A stretch of 64,000 nt of DNA. Origin: JAEHDI01 sp035455185. Its GTDB lineage: Bacteria > Acidobacteriota > Terriglobia > Bryobacterales > Bryobacteraceae. Positions 15,562-23,979 of this stretch are shown one piece after another. The stretch is from positions 26,843-90,842 of the forward strand of contig DATIFQ010000543.1 of NCBI GenBank assembly GCA_035455185.1, in the 5' to 3' direction. The notes under the pieces are model-generated. The model was not told the origin of the DNA. It made no database searches and saw only the letters and a list, made by a program, of their open reading frames with translations. The first letter of the stretch is position 1. Each line of letters starts with the position of its first letter. The position numbers and the translations under genes are program-made.

Positions 15562-16157
15562 AACGTCTTGGCATCCTCTTGTCGGGGCGAGGCTCGAACT
15601 TCGAGGCCATCGCCGACAGCGTAGTCACGGGCCGGATCGACGCGGAGATCGCCGTTGTTCTCTCGAACCGGCCGGAAGCCCGCGGGTTGGAAATCGCCCG
15701 GTCGCGGGGGTTGAATGCCAGCTGCATCCCCTCCAAGGGGCTCGACAGGGAAGTCTATGACCGGATGGTGGTCGAGGAGCTGAAGAAGAGCCGGGTGGAC
15801 CTGGTGTGCCTGGCCGGCTTCATGCGGCTGCTGAGCGCCTACTTCATTCGCGAGTTTCCGCTACGCATCCTGAACATTCACCCCTCGCTGCTGCCGGCGT
15901 TCCCAGGGCTCGACGCGCAGCATCAGGCGCTCGAGCACGGCGTCAAGCTGTCCGGCTGCACAGTCCACTTTGTGGACGAGAACCTGGATTCCGGACCGAT
16001 CCTCATTCAGACCGCGGTCCCGGTTCTCGACGATGACACAGCCGACTCTCTTTCCGCGAGAATCCTCAAGCAAGAACACCGGATTTACACCGAAGCGATC
16101 CGCCTCGTGCTCTCCGGAAAGTTCCGCATCGAAGGGCGTCGTGTAATTGCCGGATAG
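15558..16157 (+). CDS. purN: Phosphoribosylglycinamide formyltransferase
   Basis: PurN formylates GAR to FGAR using 10-formyl-THF. The start at ATG 15558 overlaps the purM stop. The 199 residues open MKRLGILLSGRGSNFEAI (phosphate-binding loop). They carry the catalytic NIHPSLLPAFPG (Asn, His) and HFVDENLDSGPILIQ with the catalytic Asp. The operon purM-purN is common. The two enzymes are not consecutive steps, the FGAM synthase step lying between them. Confidence 0.97.
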   Translation: MKRLGILLSGRGSNFEAIADSVVTGRIDAEIAVVLSNRPEARGLEIARSRGLNASCIPSKGLDREVYDRMVVEELKKSRVDLVCLAGFMRLLSAYFIREFPLRILNIHPSLLPAFPGLDAQHQALEHGVKLSGCTVHFVDENLDSGPILIQTAVPVLDDDTADSLSARILKQEHRIYTEAIRLVLSGKFRIEGRRVIAG

Positions 16158-16320
16158 CTCCACGCGCGGCTCCACGTTTTACCGTTAGGCGAATCCACCG
16201 CCGCCGGCCGCCATACTCAAGACAGCACACGCTTTCCTTGCGCACCGGGTAAGAACGATACCTCGGCCTTACTCCTTCGTACTTCCGTACTCGCTATAAG
16301 AAGCCCATTCTGGGTTCAAC

Positions 16321-16396
16321 CGGGCGGCGAGCCAGCGCCGGTAACACTGTTTTCCATCGAAGGTCGTGAGCGCCGGAGCCGCCCGAAGGAAGGGGG
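16321..16396 (+). promoter_or_regulatory. Possible structured leader of the TPR gene
   Basis: In the 243-bp gap after purN, CGGGCGGC (16321-16328) pairs perfectly with GCCGCCCG (16378-16385). This closes a 49-base loop directly before a strong ribosome binding site (AAGGAAGGGGG) and the ATG at 16401. It could hold the ribosome site close to a folded leader. The rest of the gap (16158-16320) shows no gene or clear promoter; a TATAAG at about 16296 lacks a -35. Confidence 0.35.
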
Positions 16397-16400
16397 TCAA

Positions 16401-17573
16401 ATGCGTTCAATGACGACGGGGATTCTGGCCGCGGCGCTGCTGCTTGCGGCAAACGCGACAAGCGGAACCGGCGACGACAGGCCCGCCGCGGGACAATCGG
16501 TTAAACCAGAAAATCTGCACGGGATTTCGGCGAGTTCGGCCGCGGCCAAGTCTCTGAACGACCTGGGAGCTCTCCATTATCGGCAGGGCCGATACGAACA
16601 GGCGGAAGAGGCTTACAAGAAGGCGATCACGATCTGGGAGCAGGGGCCAGAGAGGGAAAGCCCGGAGGCGGCGTCGACGATCGACAATCTGGGGGTGCTG
16701 TACCGTGCACAAGCGCGTCTTGGAGAAGCAGCGGAGCTGCACCGCCGGTCGCTGGCTATGCGAGAGCGTCTGCTCGGACCGGAGCACGGCGACGTCGCCG
16801 TGAGCCTCGCCAACCTCGCCGAGGTCGTGCGCATGCAGGGCCACGCCGGCGACGCCGAGCCGTTGGCACGCCGGGCGCTGGCGATCGCGGAACGGGCGTT
16901 CGGTCCAGAGCACGCGAAGACCGGCTTCGCGCTCGCCGTTCTTGGGGCGATCTATCGGGAGCAGCAGCGTTGGCCGGAAGCAGAAACAGTATACGAGCGG
17001 GCCGCCGCCGTCTCCGCGGCCAGTCTCGGCGAAAACAGCGCCGCGGTGGCCGAGAATCTGAACAACCTTGCGACGGTGTATATCGCGCAGCGCAGGTTCA
17101 CCGAAGCCGAGGCCCAGTTGCGGTGGTCACTGGAGGTCTGGGAAAGATCGCTCGGCCCCGCTCATCCGAGCGTGGCGGTCGCGCTGAACAACCTGGCGCA
17201 GGTGGAGCGGCTCCAGGGCCGCTACGGCGAGGCGGAGCCACTCTACCGCCGGGCGCTGGAGATTCTGCAACGGACGAACGGCCGCAGCCACCCGAGCGTC
17301 GCCAAAGGCCTTCGAAATCTCGGGGCTCTGTTCTTCGAGCAGGGAAAACTCGCGGGGGCGGCGGAGCTTTACCGGCAGTCGCTGGAAATCTCCGAAGGCC
17401 TTGAGGGGCCCGAGCAGCCCGAGGTCGAAGCCTGCCGGGAAGACCTCGCGAGGGTGTATCGGGCACAGGGCCGGATGAGCGAGGCCAAAGCGCTATGGCG
17501 CGGTTCACTGGGGGCCCCGAACTCGCTTCGGGAGGCCGATTCGGGCGAGCAGCGCTTGAAAGCGGGGCGCTGA
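16401..17573 (+). CDS. Exported tetratricopeptide repeat protein
   Basis: The 390-residue protein has an N-terminal signal peptide (MRSMTTGILAAALLLAANAT). It then has about seven or eight TPR units of the 42-residue kind (TPR_10/TPR_12-like), with repeated patterns such as LNNLAxVxxxQGRYxEAEPLYRRAL at about 50-370. Such arrays are protein-binding scaffolds; no catalytic domain is seen. A strong ribosome binding site precedes the ATG. The last 69 bp overlap, on the opposite strand, the end of the next TPR gene. The tail after the last repeat looks unconserved and may be read-through into the convergent gene. Confidence 0.88.
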   Translation: MRSMTTGILAAALLLAANATSGTGDDRPAAGQSVKPENLHGISASSAAAKSLNDLGALHYRQGRYEQAEEAYKKAITIWEQGPERESPEAASTIDNLGVLYRAQARLGEAAELHRRSLAMRERLLGPEHGDVAVSLANLAEVVRMQGHAGDAEPLARRALAIAERAFGPEHAKTGFALAVLGAIYREQQRWPEAETVYERAAAVSAASLGENSAAVAENLNNLATVYIAQRRFTEAEAQLRWSLEVWERSLGPAHPSVAVALNNLAQVERLQGRYGEAEPLYRRALEILQRTNGRSHPSVAKGLRNLGALFFEQGKLAGAAELYRQSLEISEGLEGPEQPEVEACREDLARVYRAQGRMSEAKALWRGSLGAPNSLREADSGEQRLKAGR

Positions 17574-19337
17574 ACGCAGCTCGTCGTAGATGGGATGGAC
17601 ACCGATGTTAGCCAGGGGGAGCTCGCGGCGCTCGCATCCAAGCTCCAGCCAGTCGAGCGCCCGCTCCTTCTCGCCGAGACCCACATGGATGAGAGCAAAG
17701 CACGTGGTAGGCGCGTACCTCTGTCCGGACATGGCACGCAGTTCTTCGAGTAGAGCTACGGCACCGGCGCGATCGCCCGCCAAAGAGCGATTGTGTCCGA
17801 GGGCTGCCAGGATACTCGGCACGTCACCTCCGAGCGAACGCCCTTTTTCGAACATCTCGGCGGCCTCGCGATACTTGCCCTGGAGGCTGAGCGCCCGGCC
17901 GATGGCAGTGTAAGCCTTGTAGAAATTCCGGTCCAGTTCCAACGCCTTCTCGTAACATTCGATCGCCTCGTCGTAGCGGCGGCCAAGCAGCGCAAGGTAT
18001 CCAACCCCTTCGTTGATGATCAGCGAGAGAGGATCGAGGCGCAGAGCGATGTCCATCTCCCGGCGGGCTTCCTCGAAGCGGGCCTGCATGGCGAGGAAGT
18101 CGATGGCATACCAGTGGTGCGCGGTCGCGTAACCCGGGTTGAGCGCGATCGCCTTCCGGTAATGCTTTTCGGCCGCGTCCCAGCGCCAGTCATGGAGAGA
18201 ACGGATGAAGCCCAGCGACGTATGGGCTTCGGCGAGCGTGGGATCGATGGCAAGCGCCCTCCGGGCGGCGCGCCTCGCCTTTTTCATAATTTCGGACGGC
18301 TGGGCCAGGCCGTAGTCGGCCAGAAGGCTATAAGCGTCCGCCAAACCTGCATAGCCGAGGGCGAGTGCGGGGTCCGCGGAGATGGCTTGCTCGAAGAGCC
18401 GGATACTCTGCCGCAGACCATCGGGTGTGCGCTTGTGCCAGTGAAACCTTCCCAGAAGGTACAGGTTGTAGGCGGCCACGTCGGCGGAGGCGCGGCGTTC
18501 GGATACGGAGGCAGGCTGCTCCACAAGCTTCAATCGCAGTGTGTCGGCGATCGACCGGGAGATTTCGTCCTGTATCGCGAACACATCCTGAAGTTTTCGT
18601 TCCCACGCTTCCGACCAGAGATACCGGCCGTCCGATGTGCTCACCAGATGCGCTGCGACGCGCAGCCTGTCGCCGGACCGGCGCACACTTCCCCCAACGG
18701 CGGCGTCGACCTTCAATTGTTCACCGAGTTGCTTCAGGTCGTACGACTTCCCCTTGAATTGCGATGCGGACTGCCAGGCCACAACGCGAAGGCCCGCGAT
18801 CCGGGTAAACCGGTGAATCAGCTCTTCGGTGAGGCCATCGCTGAAGTACTCGTTCTCCTGGTCCGGTGTCAGGTTGGTGAACGGCAGCACGACGATGGCT
18901 TGCGGGACGTCACCCGCGGGAGATTCGGGGGGTGACCGGTCAGGATCCAGTGTGGAGCCCGCCCGGCGGGCGAAGCGCGGCACATAGCCACCGGGCTGGA
19001 TCTCGATCACAATGTCGTCGTGGCGGCCTTCACGTTCGTAGTACGCGGTAAGTTTCGAACGAAGCCGGCGAGCCTCGACGCGAACGATCGGGTCAGTGCG
19101 CGGATCGTACGAGGGCTCGCGGTCGAACACTTCGACGCCGAGCAAAGACTCCTTCAATTCGTCGGATCGGCCGTCGAGCGCCTGGTCGACGGCGAAGCGC
19201 AGGAAACGACTGATGCGCCCGGAGCGGACAAAAGCGGCGCTGTGGAGTATCCGCTCCAGTTGAGCGCGGACGGCTTTCGGCGATACTCCCGCAGCGGGCC
19301 GCCGCGCGGCGGCCGCTCCCACGGATGGCTCGTCCAT
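17505..19337 (-). CDS. Winged-helix-like / TolB-like / TPR multi-domain protein
   Basis: About 610 residues from ATG 19337 (MDEPSVGAA); earlier in-frame codons add no recognisable sequence. An N-terminal segment of the kind common in acidobacterial proteins (about 15-120) holds LRFAVDQALDGRSDELKE, FDREPSYDPRTDPIVRVEARRLR and YEREG...GGYVPRF. A TolB/FlgO-like domain follows (about 145-270: IVVLPFTNLTPDQENEYFSDGLTEELI, later GGSVRRSGDRLRVAAHLV). Then come about eight TPR units to the end. No membrane segment is evident. Similar proteins are often annotated as adenylate-cyclase-like or transcriptional regulators; I see no cyclase domain. Role unknown, probably signalling or regulation. Confidence 0.85.
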   Translation of the reverse strand: MDEPSVGAAAARRPAAGVSPKAVRAQLERILHSAAFVRSGRISRFLRFAVDQALDGRSDELKESLLGVEVFDREPSYDPRTDPIVRVEARRLRSKLTAYYEREGRHDDIVIEIQPGGYVPRFARRAGSTLDPDRSPPESPAGDVPQAIVVLPFTNLTPDQENEYFSDGLTEELIHRFTRIAGLRVVAWQSASQFKGKSYDLKQLGEQLKVDAAVGGSVRRSGDRLRVAAHLVSTSDGRYLWSEAWERKLQDVFAIQDEISRSIADTLRLKLVEQPASVSERRASADVAAYNLYLLGRFHWHKRTPDGLRQSIRLFEQAISADPALALGYAGLADAYSLLADYGLAQPSEIMKKARRAARRALAIDPTLAEAHTSLGFIRSLHDWRWDAAEKHYRKAIALNPGYATAHHWYAIDFLAMQARFEEARREMDIALRLDPLSLIINEGVGYLALLGRRYDEAIECYEKALELDRNFYKAYTAIGRALSLQGKYREAAEMFEKGRSLGGDVPSILAALGHNRSLAGDRAGAVALLEELRAMSGQRYAPTTCFALIHVGLGEKERALDWLELGCERRELPLANIGVHPIYDELRSAPRFQALLARIGLPKRVRGPQ

Positions 19338-19415
19338 TGCAGATCCCTGCCAGGCAAGAGTGCCGCGTCCGAGGCCCACCTACCAACGCGGCCTTTTGCG
19401 TTCTACGATCTTATT

Positions 19416-20594
19416 ATGCAACGAAGGACCTTTCTCGCCGCTACCGCGGCATCCTACGCGCAGATTCTCGGCGCCAACGACAACATCCGGATCGGGGTGA
19501 TCGGCAGCGGAGGCCGCGGTCGCCTGCTGACGTCAGAATTCAAAGAAGTCGGGGCGGAGATGGCCGCAGTCTGCGACGTCTACGAACCGCATCTGCAGGC
19601 CGGAGTGAAGGCGGCCTCCACCGGCGCGACGGCATACACCGACTACCGGCGCCTGCTCGATGACAAGTCGATTCACGGCGTCATCGTCGCTACTCCGGAC
19701 CACTGGCATGCCCAGATGGCGATCGACGCCGTCAACGCCGGAAAGGATGTGTACCTCGAAAAGCCGATGGCGCACACCATCGACGAGGGGTTTCGGATCG
19801 TGGAGGCCGTCCGGAAGACCAAGCGGGTCGTCCAGGTCGGCATGCAACGTCGTAGCTATGACGTGTTCCACAACGCGCATAGCATCATGAAGTCCGGGCA
19901 GGTTGGCGAAGTGCGACTGGTCAATTCGTGGTGGATGAACTATACTCCCTCGCTGCGCGGCGCAAACCTTGACGGCAAGCTCGACTGGAACCAGTGGCTC
20001 GGTTCGGCGCCCAAGCGCCCGCTGGACCCAATGCGGTTCCGAAACTGGTACTGGTTCTGGGATTATTCGGGCGGAATGCTCATCGGCCAGGCGGCGCATG
20101 TAATCGACGCCATCCACATGCTGATGGACTCAACGTTCCCCGCGGCGGTGACGTGCGCGGCCGGCAAGGTAGACGTGGACGGGGCCGAGGTTCCGGAGAC
20201 TGCCACAATGGCGGTCGAGTACCCGGAGAATTACCTAGCGGTATTCACCATTGGCTACAAGGCGATGCGGTACCACACGTTCAACGACCAGATGAAGAAC
20301 TTCCACGGATCCAAAGCCCGGTTCGACGTGTGGCGGGAAGGGTACGCGCTGTATCCGCAAAGTAGTGCAATCGAGATGCGGCCGACCCTCGAATTACGGA
20401 AACCAGGGAGCTTTGTGCCGGCGACGCGCTCACACATCCGAAATTTCCTGGACTGTATCCGTTCCCGCAAAGACCCGAACGCGACCGTCGAAATGGGAAA
20501 CTACACAAACGTGGCGTTGTGCATGGCCATGCAGTCACAACGCGAGGGCCGGCGGCTGCGCTGGAACGCTGCGTCGCGCCGAGTGGAGAGCTGA
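19416..20594 (+). CDS. Tat-exported Gfo/Idh/MocA-family oxidoreductase (1)
   Basis: This is an NAD(P)-dependent oxidoreductase acting on a sugar or similar polyol. The start at ATG 19416 gives MQRRTFLAATAASYAQ, a Tat-like signal; the frame runs further upstream but only within the antisense of the neighbour. The Rossmann fold has IGVIGSGGRGR with AAVCDVYEPH, and EKPMAHT carries the Lys of the family EKP motif. The C-terminal alpha/beta domain has WDYSGGMLIGQAAHVIDAIH (about 240-260). Exported members in Acidobacteriota and Planctomycetota usually act on glycans, and some resemble GH109 alpha-N-acetylgalactosaminidase. The substrate is unknown. Convergent with the carbamoyltransferase, 6 bp apart. 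Confidence 0.88.
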   Translation: MQRRTFLAATAASYAQILGANDNIRIGVIGSGGRGRLLTSEFKEVGAEMAAVCDVYEPHLQAGVKAASTGATAYTDYRRLLDDKSIHGVIVATPDHWHAQMAIDAVNAGKDVYLEKPMAHTIDEGFRIVEAVRKTKRVVQVGMQRRSYDVFHNAHSIMKSGQVGEVRLVNSWWMNYTPSLRGANLDGKLDWNQWLGSAPKRPLDPMRFRNWYWFWDYSGGMLIGQAAHVIDAIHMLMDSTFPAAVTCAAGKVDVDGAEVPETATMAVEYPENYLAVFTIGYKAMRYHTFNDQMKNFHGSKARFDVWREGYALYPQSSAIEMRPTLELRKPGSFVPATRSHIRNFLDCIRSRKDPNATVEMGNYTNVALCMAMQSQREGRRLRWNAASRRVES

Positions 20595-20600
20595 GGTGCG

Positions 20601-22181
20601 CTATTTCCGTAACAGGAAGTTGCCGACGAACATTGCGTCGATTCCCGACGAGTAGAAACTGCGCACGGCGTCCCGCGGCGTACAGACGAGCGGGTCTCCG
20701 AACAGGTTGAAGGACGTGTTGTAGAGCACGGGCAGGCCGGTGGCCTTGCCGGTCGCGTGCAGCAGTTGCCAGTAGAGCGGGTTATCCTCGCGGGACACCG
20801 TATGGACGCGCACCAGGTCCGCGCCGAGGATGGCGCCGTCGAAGAGCTTTTTGTGCTCCGGCTTGACCCGGGCCACAGTGGCCAGGAATCGCGCGTTCGG
20901 GCCGACCTCGAAGTACCGATCCGCCAGTTCGGCGGGCACCGAGGCGGCGAATTTCCGGAACGGCTCCCGGTGCTTGATGTAGGTGTTCAGGTTCTCGGTC
21001 GAGTAGGCGTCAAGCGGCGAGGCAAGAATGCTGCGGTTGCCCAGTGCGCGCGGGCCGAATTCCATGCGGCCATGCATCCAGGCGACGATCCGGTTGTCCT
21101 GGATCTCGCGGACAGCGGTCTCCAGCAACTCCTCGGTCGTCAGCAGGTAACGGAAACGGAGCTTGCAGTTCTCCAACACCCGCTTGATCTCCTCAGCGCC
21201 ATAGCTGGGACCTAAGCAGAAATCGCCTAGGCCGATCCGGGAGGTCTGGCCATAGACATGGTGCCAGGCATGGTACACCGCGCCGAGCGCAGTGCCGGCG
21301 TTGCCTGCCGCAGGTTGCACAAAAACGTTGCTCCAGCGCCCGCTGCGTTCGAGCGCGGCTACCAGCAGCACGTTGAGAGCGAGGCCACCGGCGAAGCAGA
21401 GATTCTCTCCTTCGCCGGCCATTTCGCCTACTGTCTCCTCGATCGCCTGCTGCAGACCAGCCGCCAGCGAGGGCTTCATCGATGGCGGGATCTCGGCGCC
21501 GTCGTCGAGGTCTAAACGTTGGTAGAAGCGGGCGCTGAAACCGCCATGTCCCTGGCGTTCCCCGTGGAAGAAAGAACGGTCGATGCGGGGCCAGTTTCCG
21601 TTGCGGAGGGCCAAGATCTCCAGAAAGAGTTCGTGGTAGCGGTCATCCGGGCACGTGGCCGAAAGCCACTGGACCTTATGCTCATCAGCATTGGCCTCGA
21701 AGCCGAGCAGCGCGGTAACACGGCCGTAGAGGTCCCCGAGCGAGTCCGGATAGTAGAGTTCACGCTCGAGGGTGAGCTGGTTTCCGGAAGCACGCCAGCG
21801 GGCGCCACACCGGAAGTCGCCGCCCCGGTCGAGGGTGAGTACCGTCGCCTGATCGAAGGGCGAGGCGTAGTAAGCCGAAGCGGCGTGAGCGACGTGGTGT
21901 TCTACGAGAACAATCTGCGCGTTGGGGAAGGCCCCTCGCAGTTCGAGATGGATGGCGGTTTCGACGCCTGACGAGAAGGGCCGAACAAGGGCGACGCAGT
22001 CGACCGCGGCTGTCGGCACGCCGGCCATTTCGAGACAAATCGCGATGGCTTCGTCCGGGAGCTCACCGGGGTGGAACCGCCGGGCAAGTTTCTTCTGTTC
22101 GACGGCGGCGACCAGCCGGCCGTCTTTCACGATGGCGCAGGCGGCGTCATTGAGCAAGCCGCCGATTCCGAGGATGACCAT
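20601..22181 (-). CDS. Carbamoyltransferase, NodU/CmcH/TobZ family
   Basis: A 526-residue enzyme that moves a carbamoyl group from carbamoyl phosphate, through carbamoyl-adenylate, to a hydroxyl of a glycan or natural product. The Kae1-like N-terminal part has the metal motif VEHHVAHAASAYY, LTLDRGGDF and FAGGLALNV. The YrdC-like C-terminal part has RMEFGPRALGNRSILA and LPVLYNTSFN, both diagnostic. No antibiotic or Nod-factor genes lie near it, so the acceptor is unknown. It is the last gene of a minus-strand run after glnS (35-bp gap). Confidence 0.9.
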   Translation of the reverse strand: MVILGIGGLLNDAACAIVKDGRLVAAVEQKKLARRFHPGELPDEAIAICLEMAGVPTAAVDCVALVRPFSSGVETAIHLELRGAFPNAQIVLVEHHVAHAASAYYASPFDQATVLTLDRGGDFRCGARWRASGNQLTLERELYYPDSLGDLYGRVTALLGFEANADEHKVQWLSATCPDDRYHELFLEILALRNGNWPRIDRSFFHGERQGHGGFSARFYQRLDLDDGAEIPPSMKPSLAAGLQQAIEETVGEMAGEGENLCFAGGLALNVLLVAALERSGRWSNVFVQPAAGNAGTALGAVYHAWHHVYGQTSRIGLGDFCLGPSYGAEEIKRVLENCKLRFRYLLTTEELLETAVREIQDNRIVAWMHGRMEFGPRALGNRSILASPLDAYSTENLNTYIKHREPFRKFAASVPAELADRYFEVGPNARFLATVARVKPEHKKLFDGAILGADLVRVHTVSREDNPLYWQLLHATGKATGLPVLYNTSFNLFGDPLVCTPRDAVRSFYSSGIDAMFVGNFLLRK

Positions 22182-22216
22182 TCTTAAACTCCCATGGCCT
22201 TTCAGGTGTGACCGTC

Positions 22217-23962
22217 TTACCGCTTCTTCTCCTCCAACGCTTTCTCGATCTTGGCCCAGGTATCGCGAAGTGTCATCGTCCGGTCAAACACCAGGTGGTC
22301 CGGGGCTGAGTCCGAATCGACGCAGAAGTAGCCCAGACGCTCAAACTGGTACCGGCTGCCGTGCCCGGCGCCGGCCAGGCTCGGTTCCAGCTTGCAGCCG
22401 GTCAAGACTTCCAGAGATTTCGGGTTGAGGTAGGAGGTGAAATCCAGGCCTTCACTGTCGTCACCCGGGTTCTCGCGGCTAAAGAGGTGGTCGTACAGCC
22501 GCACCTCCGCCTCGACGGCATGAGCGGCAGACACCCAATGAATGGTCGCCTTCACCTTTCGCCCATCCGGAGCGTTGCCTCCCCGTGTCGCGGGGTCGTA
22601 CGTGCAATGGATTTCGGTCACCTCGCCGGTGGTCTCATCTTTGACGGCGCCGGTGCACTTGACGAAGTACCCGTAGCGAAGGCGGACTTCGCGGCCGGGC
22701 GCCAGCCGGAAGTACTGTTTCGGCGGATCTTCGCGAAAATCGTCCCGTTCAATGTGGAGCACGCGGGAAAAAGGGACCCTGCGAGTGCCCATGCCTGGAT
22801 CCTCCGGGTTGTTGACCGCCTCGAGTTCCTCGACCCGGTCCTCGGGGTAGTTGTCGATCACGACCCGCAAGGGGCGCAACACGGCCATGACGCGCGGGGA
22901 ACGACGGTTAAGGTTCTCTCGGACAAAATGCTCCAGAAGAGAGATCTCGATCACGCCGTCCGTCCGGGCCACGCCGATACGCTCACAGAAAGCGCGGATC
23001 GCTTCCGGAGTGTAGCCGCGGCGCCGGATGCCGCAGATGGTCGGCATGCGCGGATCGTCCCAGCCGCTCACGTGCCCCTGTTGGACCAACATCAGCAGCT
23101 TGCGCTTGCTCAACAGGGTGTGGGTCAGGTTGAGCCGGGCAAACTCATACTGTCTGGACGGGAAGATGCCCAACTGCTCGATGAACCAGTCGTACAGCGG
23201 CCGGTGATCCGCGAACTCGAGCGTGCATATGGAGTGCGTGATTCCCTCGATCGAATCGCACTGGCCGTGGGCGTAGTCGTACATCGGATAGATGCACCAC
23301 TTGCCGCCTGTCCGGTGATGTTCGGCGTGAAGGATCCGGTACATCACGGGATCCCGCATGTTCAAGTTGGGCGAAGCCATATCGATCTTTGCCCGTAAGG
23401 TGCGCGAGCCGTCCGGAAACTCTCCTGCCCGCATGCGCTCAAACAGGTTGAGGTTCTCCTCGACCGAGCGGCCGCGATAGGGGCTTTCCCGTCCGGGTTC
23501 GGTCAACGTGCCGCGGTACTCGCGAATCTCTTCCGCGGTCAGATCACAGACATACGCCTTACCGGCGTTGATCAGTTGTACGGCCCACTGGTAGAGCTGG
23601 TCAAAGTAGTCAGAGGCATAGAAGAGCCGGTCTTCCCAGTCGAAACCGAGCCAGTGGACGTCTTCAATGATCGAGTTGACGTACTCGGTTTCCTCCTTGC
23701 TGGGGTTGGTGTCGTCGAACCTCAGGTTGCATTTGCCGCCGAACTCCGCGGCCAGCCCGAAGTTCAGGCAGATCGATTTGGCATGGCCGATATGCAGGTA
23801 GCCGTTGGGCTCCGGAGGAAAACGCGTATGCACCCGGCCCTCATTCTTGTTGGCGGCGACGTCTTGACGGACGATCTCCTTGATGAAATGGGAAGGAGAA
23901 GTCGCGGCCCCTGATTCTTTCCTGGCATCCTCACCAATCGTGTCGGGATTTGGCATACTCAT
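22217..23962 (-). CDS. glnS: Glutaminyl-tRNA synthetase
   Basis: GlnRS charges tRNA-Gln directly with Gln. The 581-residue protein has the class I HIGH motif as PPEPNGYLHIGHAKSI, then LRFDDTNPSKEETEYV, the KMSKS equivalent LSKRKL (about 285), and the two beta-barrel anticodon domains at the C-terminus. The ATG at 23962 is close to the gltX stop (17-bp gap), so the two synthetases form an operon. Its presence means tRNA-Gln need not be made by the GatCAB route in this organism. Confidence 0.96.
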   Translation of the reverse strand: MSMPNPDTIGEDARKESGAATSPSHFIKEIVRQDVAANKNEGRVHTRFPPEPNGYLHIGHAKSICLNFGLAAEFGGKCNLRFDDTNPSKEETEYVNSIIEDVHWLGFDWEDRLFYASDYFDQLYQWAVQLINAGKAYVCDLTAEEIREYRGTLTEPGRESPYRGRSVEENLNLFERMRAGEFPDGSRTLRAKIDMASPNLNMRDPVMYRILHAEHHRTGGKWCIYPMYDYAHGQCDSIEGITHSICTLEFADHRPLYDWFIEQLGIFPSRQYEFARLNLTHTLLSKRKLLMLVQQGHVSGWDDPRMPTICGIRRRGYTPEAIRAFCERIGVARTDGVIEISLLEHFVRENLNRRSPRVMAVLRPLRVVIDNYPEDRVEELEAVNNPEDPGMGTRRVPFSRVLHIERDDFREDPPKQYFRLAPGREVRLRYGYFVKCTGAVKDETTGEVTEIHCTYDPATRGGNAPDGRKVKATIHWVSAAHAVEAEVRLYDHLFSRENPGDDSEGLDFTSYLNPKSLEVLTGCKLEPSLAGAGHGSRYQFERLGYFCVDSDSAPDHLVFDRTMTLRDTWAKIEKALEEKKR

Positions 23963-23979
23963 CGCATTTCCACTCCGAT

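Noticed and set aside
17793..18935. A 380-codon open frame on the plus strand
   Set aside because: Antisense to the TolB/TPR gene; no family pattern.
22361..23398. A 345-codon open frame on the plus strand
   Set aside because: Antisense to glnS; no family pattern.
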